Source: Candidatus Woesearchaeota archaeon (GTDB lineage: Archaea; Nanobdellota; Nanobdellia; Woesearchaeales; GW2011-AR4). From it: a stretch of DNA of 23,190 bases. Under the pieces are notes generated by a model. The model was given only the letters and a program-made list of their open reading frames with translations, was not told where the DNA came from and did not search any database. Below, piece after piece: positions 1-6,315 of the stretch; position 1 is the stretch's first letter; each line of letters begins with the position of its first letter. A program made the translations under genes and the position numbers. Where the stretch lies: assembly GCA_016181325.1 (NCBI GenBank), contig JACOZO010000003.1:1-23190 (forward strand), written 5' to 3'.

Positions 1-22
1 CCGAAGGAATTTCCCAGTTCAC

Positions 23-41
23 CGAAAATCTCTGATTTTCG
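23..41. repeat. Small perfect hairpin
   Basis: An 8-bp perfect inverted repeat (CGAAAATC / GATTTTCG) with a 3-base loop. It lies about 10 bases beyond the larger hairpin at 51-89, on the downstream side of the toxin-antitoxin operon. Its role is unknown; it could stabilise or end a transcript from the minus strand. Confidence 0.6.
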
Positions 42-50
42 CGTGTATCA

Positions 51-89
51 GGCGGACTTTAACAAATACTACGGAAATTAAAGTCCGCC
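51..89 (-). repeat. 12-bp hairpin directly after the antitoxin stop codon
   Basis: A perfect 12-bp inverted repeat (GGCGGACTTTAA / TTAAAGTCCGCC, arms 51-62 and 78-89) separated by a 15-base loop. One base separates it from the antitoxin stop codon at 91-93. No T-run follows, so it is not a classical terminator. An RNA-stabilising or processing hairpin, or a palindromic repeat, are the likely readings. Confidence 0.65.
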
Positions 90-90
90 G

Positions 91-387
91 CTATAATTTC
101 TTTAATTCATCACCTAAATCTTCTATTGAGTAACTTGATTTATAGCCCTGCTCAATCAACAATTGCTCAATTTCCCATATGGTCAATTCTGCCATATTGG
201 CTGCTTCGGAAATTGTGATTTTTCCCTTAATATAATTTTCAACGGCTTTTCTCTTTATGACATCATTATAGCCCATCTGAATTAATTTTCTTATGGTAGT
301 GCTTCTATCAGAAACCTCTTCCTTGCTGATTTCCTCTATTTTCCTCAAAAATTCCCTGTCCAGCCGTATTCCGATTGCCTCATTCAT
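91..387 (-). CDS. Antitoxin, RHH plus UPF0175-like
   Basis: A 98-residue protein that probably neutralises the PIN protein encoded just upstream. Residues 1-45 look like a ribbon-helix-helix DNA-binding segment (IGIRLDREFLRKIEEIS, then STTIRKLIQMG). Residues 46-98 resemble the UPF0175 family: a helical part with ISEAANMAELTIWEIEQLL and the typical ending GYKSSYSIEDLGDELK. The start ATG follows the toxin stop codon by one base. A GGAGG Shine-Dalgarno (plus-strand 394-398) inside the toxin's last codons suggests coupled translation. UPF0175 proteins are commonly found beside DUF3368 PIN proteins in archaea and cyanobacteria; here the antitoxin is second, whereas it is usually first. As a DNA-binding protein it probably autoregulates the operon (inference). 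Confidence 0.8.
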   Translation of the reverse strand: MNEAIGIRLDREFLRKIEEISKEEVSDRSTTIRKLIQMGYNDVIKRKAVENYIKGKITISEAANMAELTIWEIEQLLIEQGYKSSYSIEDLGDELKKL

Positions 388-388
388 T

Positions 389-883
389 TTAAACCTCCAT
401 AAGCAGCTTGTCCAAGATAGCGCTGCTGAACCATCCTATTTTTCTTAATTCTGATATTGCACTAAGGCATTTTTCCTTGCTAATAGCTTTATTTCTGTAT
501 AATTTAAGTATTATTGCCGGAGTTCCCATTACATTGATATCCAGTAAAGCCTTCTTTTTTCTCACATTATCGTCATCAGTGGCAATATACTCCGCTTTTT
601 CCTGCCAATATAGGGCAATAGCTTCTGCTTCACCCCCATAAATGCTGAATTGATTGATTTTTTCAATAAGATTTTTTCTCGTTATTGTTTTCTTTTGTAG
701 TTTCCTGTTTGCAATAATTGCATTGATTATGCCAACTTCTGGAAATCCTTTCTTACTGCCTTCCATAATCTCTTCATACACTAATGCTGGAATAATTATA
801 TTATCAAAATGCTCGCAACTTTTTTCCAGCAAGGTGATTTTTGCCAAATGAATAGCCACCATTGCGTCCATTACAAGAGCCAT
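389..883 (-). CDS. PIN-domain (DUF3368-like) toxin, probable RNase
   Basis: A PIN-fold, probably RNA-cleaving toxin of the DUF3368 type. From the preferred start, the protein opens with the strand carrying the first metal-binding Asp (MALVMDAMVAIHLAK), followed by IIIPALVYEEIMEG, the GEAEAIALYW helix, and ATDDDNVRK with the C-terminal acidic cluster. These are the conserved acidic positions of PIN nucleases. The frame is open to an ATG at 901, but a TATA element at 908-915 puts transcription start near 885, inside that longer version. The ATG at 881-883 (seventh codon of the long form) is therefore chosen as a leaderless start. It ends one base before the antitoxin start. Function rests on family resemblance. 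Confidence 0.82.
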   Translation of the reverse strand: MALVMDAMVAIHLAKITLLEKSCEHFDNIIIPALVYEEIMEGSKKGFPEVGIINAIIANRKLQKKTITRKNLIEKINQFSIYGGEAEAIALYWQEKAEYIATDDDNVRKKKALLDINVMGTPAIILKLYRNKAISKEKCLSAISELRKIGWFSSAILDKLLMEV

Positions 884-907
884 TTGTAATACATTGTGCA
901 CATTGTA

Positions 908-915
908 TATTTAAA
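908..915 (-). promoter_or_regulatory. TATA element of the toxin-antitoxin operon
   Basis: TTTAAATA on the minus strand, centred about 28 bases before the ATG at 883. It decides the start of the PIN gene, because the ATG at 901 would lie upstream of the expected transcription start. Confidence 0.6.
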
Positions 916-995
916 TCTTTTGGTTTTTGGCTAAGTAGAAATCCTAAAGGTAATGCTGATTATGCGAGGCTATGCTATCATCATTTCGAAGAAAT

Positions 996-1004
996 TATTA
1001 TATA
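996..1004 (+). promoter_or_regulatory. TATA element of the 2TM gene
   Basis: TATTATATA centred 28 bases before the ATG at 1028. It supports a leaderless start there rather than at the upstream in-frame codons from 953. Confidence 0.55.
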
Positions 1005-1027
1005 CAGTGCTGTTGAATTATGGTAAA

Positions 1028-1297
1028 ATGTCAAAATTAAAAGCGCTAGAGCTTGAAATCAGCAAAATAAAGGAAAGGAACAAAAGGGTGGAGGCTGACA
1101 AGGCCTGGGAAACAAGCTGGACGCGCAGGATTCTGATATTTATTTTAACTTATATTATTGTCGTGTCATTCTTCATCTTCGCAGGTTTGCCCAGTCCTTT
1201 CATAAACTCAATAGTGCCCTCAATCGCATTTGTGTTGTCAACTGTGACGATGCCTTTTGTCAGGGGGATGTGGATTAGGCAATTTAGGAAATCATAA
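1028..1297 (+). CDS. 2TM-domain small membrane protein
   Basis: An 89-residue protein. A charged N-terminal helix (MSKLKALELEISKIKERNKRVEADKAWE) leads to the segment ETSWTRR and then two predicted membrane helices: about residues 32-51 (ILIFILTYIIVVSFFIFAGL) and 56-75 (INSIVPSIAFVLSTVTMPFV), ending in a basic tail. This plan matches a widespread small 2TM membrane protein family of unknown function seen in reduced-genome bacteria and archaea. The open frame begins at 953, but the TATA element at 996-1004 favours ATG 1028. It stands alone, divergent from the toxin-antitoxin pair. Family resemblance is recalled, not searched. Confidence 0.75.
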   Translation: MSKLKALELEISKIKERNKRVEADKAWETSWTRRILIFILTYIIVVSFFIFAGLPSPFINSIVPSIAFVLSTVTMPFVRGMWIRQFRKS

Positions 1298-1453
1298 AAA
1301 TGTTTGACGATATTTTTGTGCATAATACTCTTTTATTGGATTAGGTAGACTGTAATAAAATTATCATTTTATAGTAGTTAAAACAGAAAAATTTAAAAAG
1401 GGATTTCTTGTTGTGCAATAAGCAGTGCCACTGATTGAATTGGCAGCTTGAGC

Positions 1454-1461
1454 TATATAAA
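1454..1461 (+). promoter_or_regulatory. Possible TATA element before the transglutaminase-like gene
   Basis: TATATAAA; transcription would begin near 1484 and leave a short leader before ATG 1499. A second candidate (ATTTAAAAAG, 1391-1400) would suit the upstream codons at 1448 (TTG) or 1463 (ATG), so the start is not settled. Confidence 0.4.
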
Positions 1462-1498
1462 GATGATAAGGAGCAACGCAGCTAATTGTGTATTTACC

Positions 1499-2941
1499 AT
1501 GTATTATCCTTCCCTTACTGATTTCTCCGGGCATGGCACTAATTCTTTTAGGCAAACTATTCATCGCTCTGAATATCTTGCCTCGATTCGAAGGGGCAGG
1601 CCGCTGGATGCGAGGACTTTTTCTGAAAGAGATCCGGAAAGTTTGCTTGGGGGATACAGGGGCATTAAATCGCTTGCAGGCTCCCTTCCAGAGCATTTAG
1701 GTGCATCAGATGCTCATAAGCTGACGAGTTTGGTGTTGGAAATACTTGCAAGAATACCAATGGACACAGCGCCTAACAAAGGTTATGGCAAATCAAGTCT
1801 TGAAACACTCATAGAGAATAATGGAGACCAATCGGACATTGCTATGCTTGGTGTTGCGCTTCTTCATGCAGGAGGGGTAGATTCGGCTGTTTTTGATTTT
1901 GATGGATATGCAGTTATTGGGGTTGCAGTCAGCGGGGATTTCTTGAGGGGGGTAAAATCAAGGTCTCCAGATTCAATAGTTACATTAGGGGGAAAATCCT
2001 ACCTTATGATTGACATGCCTCACAAGCTAAATAAAAATTATTTTACCCAGGAACGGAGCATAATACCGGTGAACCGCGAAGCTTTTGCAGTGCAGGTAGA
2101 TGATATACTGGACCATGCCTACAATCCAGAAGGCAGAACAGCCACCTCTATGGTGAAGCCCGGCTGTCGATTAGTTTATTTTCCACCACATAATGAAACG
2201 CCAATGGAGGTCCATGAGCACCCAAATTTATTCCTGAAATATATGCAGAATCTTGCTCCTCACGGAGATTTTGGATTGGTGAAATTTTTGAAATCAATAT
2301 TCGGCCGTGCTGACAGAGATGACAAAGTCAGCAAGCCAGTATCATTTTTTTATGCAGTTCCGCAGAAGGATTATTTAGAGGCATCGGCAATTCCACGAAA
2401 TCAATCCTCTCTCCTATTGGCTAACGGAGAGCATATGAATTTAGTGGATTACCTCGACACTTCAATAGGGACAGTCACAGGCCATATCATTTCATCATTC
2501 TATCCCTCCAGACATTTTCAGGAAATTCCAGAGATTGAAAGGGCGCAGCTAATATTAGATGCTGTCCATAGGCTGCCTTATATCAAGGATCCTGTTTTAG
2601 ACTATCCAAAGCATCCGGCAGAAACGCTGGCCGAATTCGGCGGCGATTGCGAAGATCTTGCCATATTAGCAGCGTCAATGATGAGGCATGCAAAGCTCGA
2701 CTGCGCATTATTAGATTTTGAAGGCCATGTTGCTGCTGGAGTTTATATACCTGAAGGTCAGTTGCCGAAACTTAAAGGTACAGTTCATGTTACCTCAAAT
2801 AGAAGCGAAATTAAGTACTTCTTCTGTGAATGTACGGGCACTGATTGGCCTGATAACCCCTCAAGAGGTAGAGTTGGGCAGGCTAACGTAGACTATATAT
2901 CAGGCAGGAAAAAACTTGAGGGATTACTCGTTATCAGTTAG
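1499..2941 (+). CDS. Double transglutaminase-like protein with one decayed repeat
   Basis: A 480-residue protein (from ATG 1499) with two transglutaminase-like modules. The C-terminal one has an intact cysteine-protease-type core: HPAETLAEFGGDCEDLAIL with Cys384, EGHVAAGV with His410, and YFFCECTG with an acidic residue (Glu444) as likely third member. The N-terminal module repeats the plan (SLETLIENNGDQSDIAMLG, FDGYAVIGV, YLMIDMP), but Cys is Gln111 and His is Tyr137. The spacing between these two positions is 26 residues in both copies, supporting internal duplication with loss of catalysis in copy one. No signal peptide or membrane segment is apparent, so it is probably cytoplasmic. The substrate is unknown; related folds act as peptidases, amidases or cross-linking enzymes. 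Alternative starts exist at 1448 (TTG) and 1463. Confidence 0.7.
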   Translation: MYYPSLTDFSGHGTNSFRQTIHRSEYLASIRRGRPLDARTFSERDPESLLGGYRGIKSLAGSLPEHLGASDAHKLTSLVLEILARIPMDTAPNKGYGKSSLETLIENNGDQSDIAMLGVALLHAGGVDSAVFDFDGYAVIGVAVSGDFLRGVKSRSPDSIVTLGGKSYLMIDMPHKLNKNYFTQERSIIPVNREAFAVQVDDILDHAYNPEGRTATSMVKPGCRLVYFPPHNETPMEVHEHPNLFLKYMQNLAPHGDFGLVKFLKSIFGRADRDDKVSKPVSFFYAVPQKDYLEASAIPRNQSSLLLANGEHMNLVDYLDTSIGTVTGHIISSFYPSRHFQEIPEIERAQLILDAVHRLPYIKDPVLDYPKHPAETLAEFGGDCEDLAILAASMMRHAKLDCALLDFEGHVAAGVYIPEGQLPKLKGTVHVTSNRSEIKYFFCECTGTDWPDNPSRGRVGQANVDYISGRKKLEGLLVIS

Positions 2942-2962
2942 ATTAAACTTATTCTCTCGAAA

Positions 2963-3631
2963 TTACATTATTCTCAATTTAGCGAGACAGCAGTTTTTTC
3001 CAGATTCATTCTTCCCGCAGCACGCCTTCGCATGCTCAACAATCAATGCATGAAACTCATTGAATAATTTAAAATCTTTTTTCAGATTGTCATAAAATAA
3101 TTTTTGAATATTTTCATATTTCTCATTGTCTTCAAAAAATCTCAGCCTTGAAAATATCCTTTTTGTATATGCGTCAACAACAAAATGCGGCTTTTTCAAT
3201 GCGTAAAGCAGGATGGAATCGGCAGTCTCGGGCCCGATGCCCCACACATTCAGCAGGTTTTCCCTTGTGAATTCTCTTCCAGAAATATAAAACTCAACAA
3301 ATGACTTCAATTTCCTTGCCTTCTGGTTGTGATAGCCTGAGGATTTTATCAGCTCAGCCAATTTTTCAGTTTTTAATTTTTTAATTGATTCAGGATTCAA
3401 TGCCTTGTTCTGCCTTAAATTGTCCAATGCCTTTTCCACATTCTTCCAGCTTGTCGACTGCGTCAAAATCGCTCCTGCCATTATTTCGAATGCCTGCCCA
3501 TCATTTCTCGGGAAAGAATAATCTTTCCTGTGATACTCGGCTTTCAGGTCATTCCCTCCTTTTACAGGCCACCATCCCTGATGACCGTGCTCTTCCAGCA
3601 ATTTCCTGTAGATAAGAATTATTTTGTTCAT
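2963..3631 (-). CDS. Endonuclease III-like HhH-GPD DNA glycosylase
   Basis: A 222-residue base-excision repair protein of the HhH-GPD superfamily. Early motifs are HGHQGWWPV and FEIMAGAILTQSTSWKNVEKAL; the helix-hairpin-helix is at 128-139 (NVWGIGPETADS), followed by HFVVDAYTKRIFSRL with the catalytic Asp at 153. Endonuclease III has a catalytic Lys in the hairpin; here that position is Glu135, which points to a monofunctional glycosylase without lyase activity. The C-terminal iron-sulfur loop is incomplete: Cys204/205 and Cys214/215 remain, but the closing cysteine is missing. The GWWP/TSWKNVEKA signature resembles the subgroup that includes MagIII-like 3-methyladenine glycosylases. Start ATG 3631 fits a TATA element at 3658-3665. 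The substrate base is unproven. Confidence 0.8.
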   Translation of the reverse strand: MNKIILIYRKLLEEHGHQGWWPVKGGNDLKAEYHRKDYSFPRNDGQAFEIMAGAILTQSTSWKNVEKALDNLRQNKALNPESIKKLKTEKLAELIKSSGYHNQKARKLKSFVEFYISGREFTRENLLNVWGIGPETADSILLYALKKPHFVVDAYTKRIFSRLRFFEDNEKYENIQKLFYDNLKKDFKLFNEFHALIVEHAKACCGKNESGKNCCLAKLRIM

Positions 3632-3657
3632 AATCCTGTGTTATTTTTTGAATGTGT

Positions 3658-3665
3658 ATTTTATT
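3658..3665 (-). promoter_or_regulatory. TATA element of the glycosylase gene
   Basis: ATAAAATA on the minus strand, centred about 30 bases before ATG 3631, giving an almost leaderless transcript. Confidence 0.5.
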
Positions 3666-3685
3666 CTTACCATTAATGCAAAAAA

Positions 3686-3693
3686 TATATAAA
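3686..3693 (+). promoter_or_regulatory. TATA element of the 3723 gene
   Basis: TATATAAA, placing transcription start near 3716. It supports ATG 3723 over the TTG at 3705. Confidence 0.55.
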
Positions 3694-3722
3694 CAAGCTG
3701 CCTATTGGATGTTATATCCAAC

Positions 3723-4376
3723 ATGGCAAAAACTTTGTCAGACATAATAACGCTGAACTTTGATAGGATAGCCAAAGGACCGCAGAAAGAAGTAAAGGCG
3801 AAAGTGGATGTGAAGGTGCCGGGCCTGAAACCAAAAAGAATGAAGGGCAAACAGGCACAGGCATCTCCAACAAGAAAAGCGCCTGTCCCGGATATGCAGT
3901 CAATCCTCGGCAATATCATGAAAAGTGCTGCTACTGCCAGGGCCAAGGCTGAAAAAGACGCAAAGGATGAAGACCCTCGGATAAGCATTGTTGAAGAGCA
4001 TCATGATGAATCCTTGGGAGGCTACGGGACATCAAGAAGGGGCGCCTACAATTCAGGAATTTCAGCTTCTTACTCGGATTATGGCAGGCTTTTTTCCTAT
4101 CTCGGCTCATTCAGGGCAAAAGGCGCGTTTGAAGAGCTTGGCGCAGTGGAAAGGGCAAACAGGATGCTGGACGAAGGAAACAAGTTCTTCTTTCTCGACA
4201 GCGAAGTTATTGACACTGGAATGAAGCAGCTAAAATACATGAGTTCTTTCCAAAAGCTGACTGGAGAAATAAATGCTGTGCCGATGGGAGGCATAAATTC
4301 AAAGGACTGGGAGATGCTCAAGCTGTGGAAGCAGATAGACCCGGTTATGTACAGCCTCAAAATGAGCACTATGTAG
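3723..4376 (+). CDS. Uncharacterised protein with basic linker
   Basis: A 217-residue protein of no family I recognise. It starts with a short hydrophobic/amphipathic segment (MAKTLSDIITLNFDRI), continues into a Lys/Ala/Pro-rich, probably disordered region of about 70 residues, then a Gly/Ser/Tyr-rich stretch (GGYGTSRRGAYNSG), and ends in an apparently folded helical part with FKEELGAVERANRM-like charge pattern (FEELGAVERANRMLDEGNKFFFL). No membrane segment or signal peptide is seen. The gene ends two bases from the convergent gene at 4379. It could be a DPANN-specific or structural protein; no function is claimed. Confidence 0.6.
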   Translation: MAKTLSDIITLNFDRIAKGPQKEVKAKVDVKVPGLKPKRMKGKQAQASPTRKAPVPDMQSILGNIMKSAATARAKAEKDAKDEDPRISIVEEHHDESLGGYGTSRRGAYNSGISASYSDYGRLFSYLGSFRAKGAFEELGAVERANRMLDEGNKFFFLDSEVIDTGMKQLKYMSSFQKLTGEINAVPMGGINSKDWEMLKLWKQIDPVMYSLKMSTM

Positions 4377-4378
4377 CC

Positions 4379-4867
4379 CTAGTCAAGCCCCGCATACCTT
4401 CTTATCTTGTGCAGCGCGGCCCTGCTCGCGACGACAATGTTAGCCACTTCCTCTGATGCGGATTCGTACTTGAAGCGCTGCAGCCTTTCCCCTATCCTGT
4501 CAACGGCTTCCGCGTGTTCCTCTCTGAAAGAGCCTGAGGCTGCATAATTCATCACCTTTTTCAGGCTGGCATAATCCTCGTAGGCCTGCATTATTGCCCT
4601 GTAACCGCGGGCTTCCTCCGTGGGCCGCTCCTTCCTGACGTCGTTCTCAAGCCTGCCGCCTTCCCCCTTGAAGAGGTCAGCAATCTCGACTGGCTTTTGC
4701 GCAGGGGCATTTTGCTCGGCTATCTTGTCGATTTTCAGCTCATAATCAGATTCCTTTATGAGGCTCTCTATCTCGGTAACTTCTTTTTTCCTTTCGTCTC
4801 CCATCTGCCTGAGCCTTTTGATCCTCTCAGCAGGGCTTAATTTCTTGAGCTCATTCTTGTTGAGCAT
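4379..4867 (-). CDS. Uncharacterised helical protein
   Basis: A 162-residue, highly charged, mostly helical protein. The N-terminus (LNKNELKKLSPAERIKRLRQ) and the acidic/basic coiled-coil-like segment KKEVTEIESLIKESDYELKID are followed by a linker and a second helical domain (YRAIMQAYEDYASLKKVMNY to ASRAALHKIRRYAGLD). The opening looks like a conserved protein I associate with DPANN archaea, but no function is known to me. ATG 4867 is supported by a TATA element at 4892-4899. It converges on the 3723 gene with a gap of two bases. Confidence 0.65.
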   Translation of the reverse strand: MLNKNELKKLSPAERIKRLRQMGDERKKEVTEIESLIKESDYELKIDKIAEQNAPAQKPVEIADLFKGEGGRLENDVRKERPTEEARGYRAIMQAYEDYASLKKVMNYAASGSFREEHAEAVDRIGERLQRFKYESASEEVANIVVASRAALHKIRRYAGLD

Positions 4868-4891
4868 AGAATCAGCTTTATCACAGGCTGG

Positions 4892-4899
4892 CTTATAAA
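4892..4899 (-). promoter_or_regulatory. TATA element of the 4867 gene
   Basis: TTTATAAG on the minus strand, centred 28 bases before the ATG, consistent with a leaderless message. Confidence 0.55.
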
Positions 4900-4953
4900 T
4901 CTATACTATATATAATTTATATTTTATAATAGAAATGAAGATGTAAGAACGAT

Positions 4954-5331
4954 TCAGATCAAAACCGCATTCACAACGCCGTGCTGCCCCGGCCTTGAAG
5001 TTACCCTGGCCTTTCCGAACTCCGTGTCAATGATGGCCCCCCTTGTCATGATGTTTCTTCTGACAAAATTCACGTTTGCGGGATTGCCTGCGATTGTCTT
5101 GATCTTTGCCTGCTTGTAGGCCTTTGCCTTGGAATCATAAAGATTGGCTGTATTTGCGCACAGCATGCTAAGCTTCACATTGCCGCCCATGACTCTCTCT
5201 GCCCTTATCTTCCGGGGCTCAAGCTGCGTAAAGGAAGGGTCCCCCCCAAGCTCATTCTGCCTCTTCTTCCTGAAGCCCTTGTATATCGAGCCGGAAATCT
5301 TTCTCTTTGATCTTCGCTGACTTACTGCCAT
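4954..5331 (-). CDS. rps8e: Small-subunit ribosomal protein eS8
   Basis: A 125-residue eS8 protein of the 30S subunit, specific to archaea and eukaryotes. The usual archaeal features are present: a basic N-terminus with SKRKISGSIYKGFRKKRQNELGG cut here to its key part KRKISGS, the core RKIRAERVMGGNVKLSML, and the C-terminal block NFVRRNIMTRGAIIDTEFGKARVTSRPGQHG with conserved RRN, RGA and SRPGQ positions. The length is typical for archaeal eS8. The gene has its own TATA element (5355-5362) and an essentially leaderless ATG. It is not in a ribosomal-protein operon here. Confidence 0.95.
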   Translation of the reverse strand: MAVSQRRSKRKISGSIYKGFRKKRQNELGGDPSFTQLEPRKIRAERVMGGNVKLSMLCANTANLYDSKAKAYKQAKIKTIAGNPANVNFVRRNIMTRGAIIDTEFGKARVTSRPGQHGVVNAVLI

Positions 5332-5354
5332 GGGAAACTGAAAACAATGCGCCT

Positions 5355-5362
5355 TTTAAATA
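5355..5362 (-). promoter_or_regulatory. TATA element of rps8e
   Basis: TATTTAAA on the minus strand, centred 27 bases before ATG 5331. Confidence 0.6.
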
Positions 5363-5412
5363 GCTTTCGAAAAAATAGGATTATCTTCTATACCGAAGCC
5401 AAAATTGGGAGA

Positions 5413-5581
5413 ATATTCAATCCGTCGCTTCGCGACAAAATTAGGCTCGGCAAAATTTTTACTGCCAAGAAAATTTTGCCTCGAATTTATGCAATGACCC
5501 AATAAATTGGCGAGGCTTTTTTTAGTGGCAGTCAAAAAAAGCCGAGCACAAGCATATGTGCCGAAGGCACGGATTGAATAT
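5413..5581. repeat. 169-bp nested inverted-repeat element
   Basis: Between nnrE and rps8e lies a foldback element with 13-bp perfect terminal inverted repeats (ATATTCAATCCGT at 5413-5425; its complement at 5569-5581). Four further arm pairs nest inside: 5445-5451/5541-5547, 5461-5467/5526-5532, 5478-5483/5511-5516 and 5484-5489/5503-5508, around a 13-base loop. Local hairpins also occur: GTCGC-TTC-GCGAC at 5424-5436, GTGCC-GAA-GGCAC at 5558-5570, and an alternative 11-bp stem 5449-5459/5470-5480. T-runs flank the arms on both strands, so it could end transcription in both directions. No coding potential is apparent. It may be a MITE-like non-autonomous element or a structured regulatory repeat. 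Nothing else is seen in the 5332-5646 gap. Confidence 0.7.
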
Positions 5582-5646
5582 CTATAACAAAAAGTATCAG
5601 GAAGATAAAGTATTACGAAAAAACATAGATGCCAGGTATCTTCAAA

Positions 5647-6270
5647 CTAATATGAGTCTCCTGAATTATCCGCCTTGATTTCGCCAATCCCCAAATCAGC
5701 CACGACAACCTTCTCCCTGAATTTCTCAAGCCCCGGCTTCATGTCGTGAAAAGTCACTATGAGGTCTGCATTGACGCATGCGTCATGCACTTCTCCCGAA
5801 TCAGGGTCCAGGCCGGTGGGTATGTCGATGGATACCTTGAATGAGCCGGATTTGTTGATGTCATCAACGACCGCCGTGATTTCCTTGTTCATCCTGCCCT
5901 TGTACCCGATGCCGAGAATCGCATCAATGATGATGCCATATTCGCCGAAATCAACCTCGTCGTCATTGACAAACTGCACTTTTGTGTTGTTCAGCAACTT
6001 TTTATAATGCATTGTTGCATCCCTCTTCATCTTCTCCTCGTCGCCGATGAAAAGCACGTCAACCTCGGCATTCTCGCTTAGCAGGTCGGCAGCTACGAAC
6101 CCGTCCCCGCCGTTGTTGCCGTGGTAGCATACCACGAGAATTTTCTTTCCTTTCAGGTCAAATTTCTGCCTGAGCGCGTCATTGACGGCATTGCCTGCCC
6201 TTTTCATTAGCACGGAAAGGGGTACATTGGCCTGCGCCTCGAGCGCCCTGATCTGCATTGAATTCAGCAT
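5647..6270 (-). CDS. nnrE: NAD(P)H-hydrate epimerase
   Basis: A 207-residue YjeF_N-type enzyme that epimerises damaged (R)-NAD(P)HX to the S form in nucleotide repair. The characteristic motifs are present: the N-terminal helix MQIRALEAQANVPLSVLMKRAG, the dinucleotide-binding GNNGGDGF (residues 51-58), DAILGIGYKG, and the active-site region SIDIPTGLDPDSGEV. The dehydratase (NnrD/CARKD) domain found fused to it in many bacteria and archaea is absent, so the protein is epimerase only; a separate dehydratase would be needed to complete repair and none is in this window. TATA element at 6293-6300 with ATG 6270 gives a leaderless message. Confidence 0.92.
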   Translation of the reverse strand: MLNSMQIRALEAQANVPLSVLMKRAGNAVNDALRQKFDLKGKKILVVCYHGNNGGDGFVAADLLSENAEVDVLFIGDEEKMKRDATMHYKKLLNNTKVQFVNDDEVDFGEYGIIIDAILGIGYKGRMNKEITAVVDDINKSGSFKVSIDIPTGLDPDSGEVHDACVNADLIVTFHDMKPGLEKFREKVVVADLGIGEIKADNSGDSY

Positions 6271-6292
6271 AAAACCGCTTCTAAATGCCTAG

Positions 6293-6300
6293 TTTAAATA
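6293..6300 (-). promoter_or_regulatory. TATA element of nnrE
   Basis: TATTTAAA on the minus strand, centred 27 bases before ATG 6270. It sits between the tRNA T-run and the gene. Confidence 0.6.
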
Positions 6301-6310
6301 GTTTACTCGG

Positions 6311-6315
6311 AAAAA
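6311..6315 (-). terminator. T-run after tRNA-Gly
   Basis: TTTTT on the minus strand immediately after the tRNA discriminator base, a simple archaeal oligo-T termination signal. Confidence 0.5.

Noticed and set aside
5332..5646. A second tRNA or box C/D RNA in the nnrE-rps8e gap.
   Set aside because: No cloverleaf and no paired C and D boxes were found; the hairpins belong to the nested palindrome.
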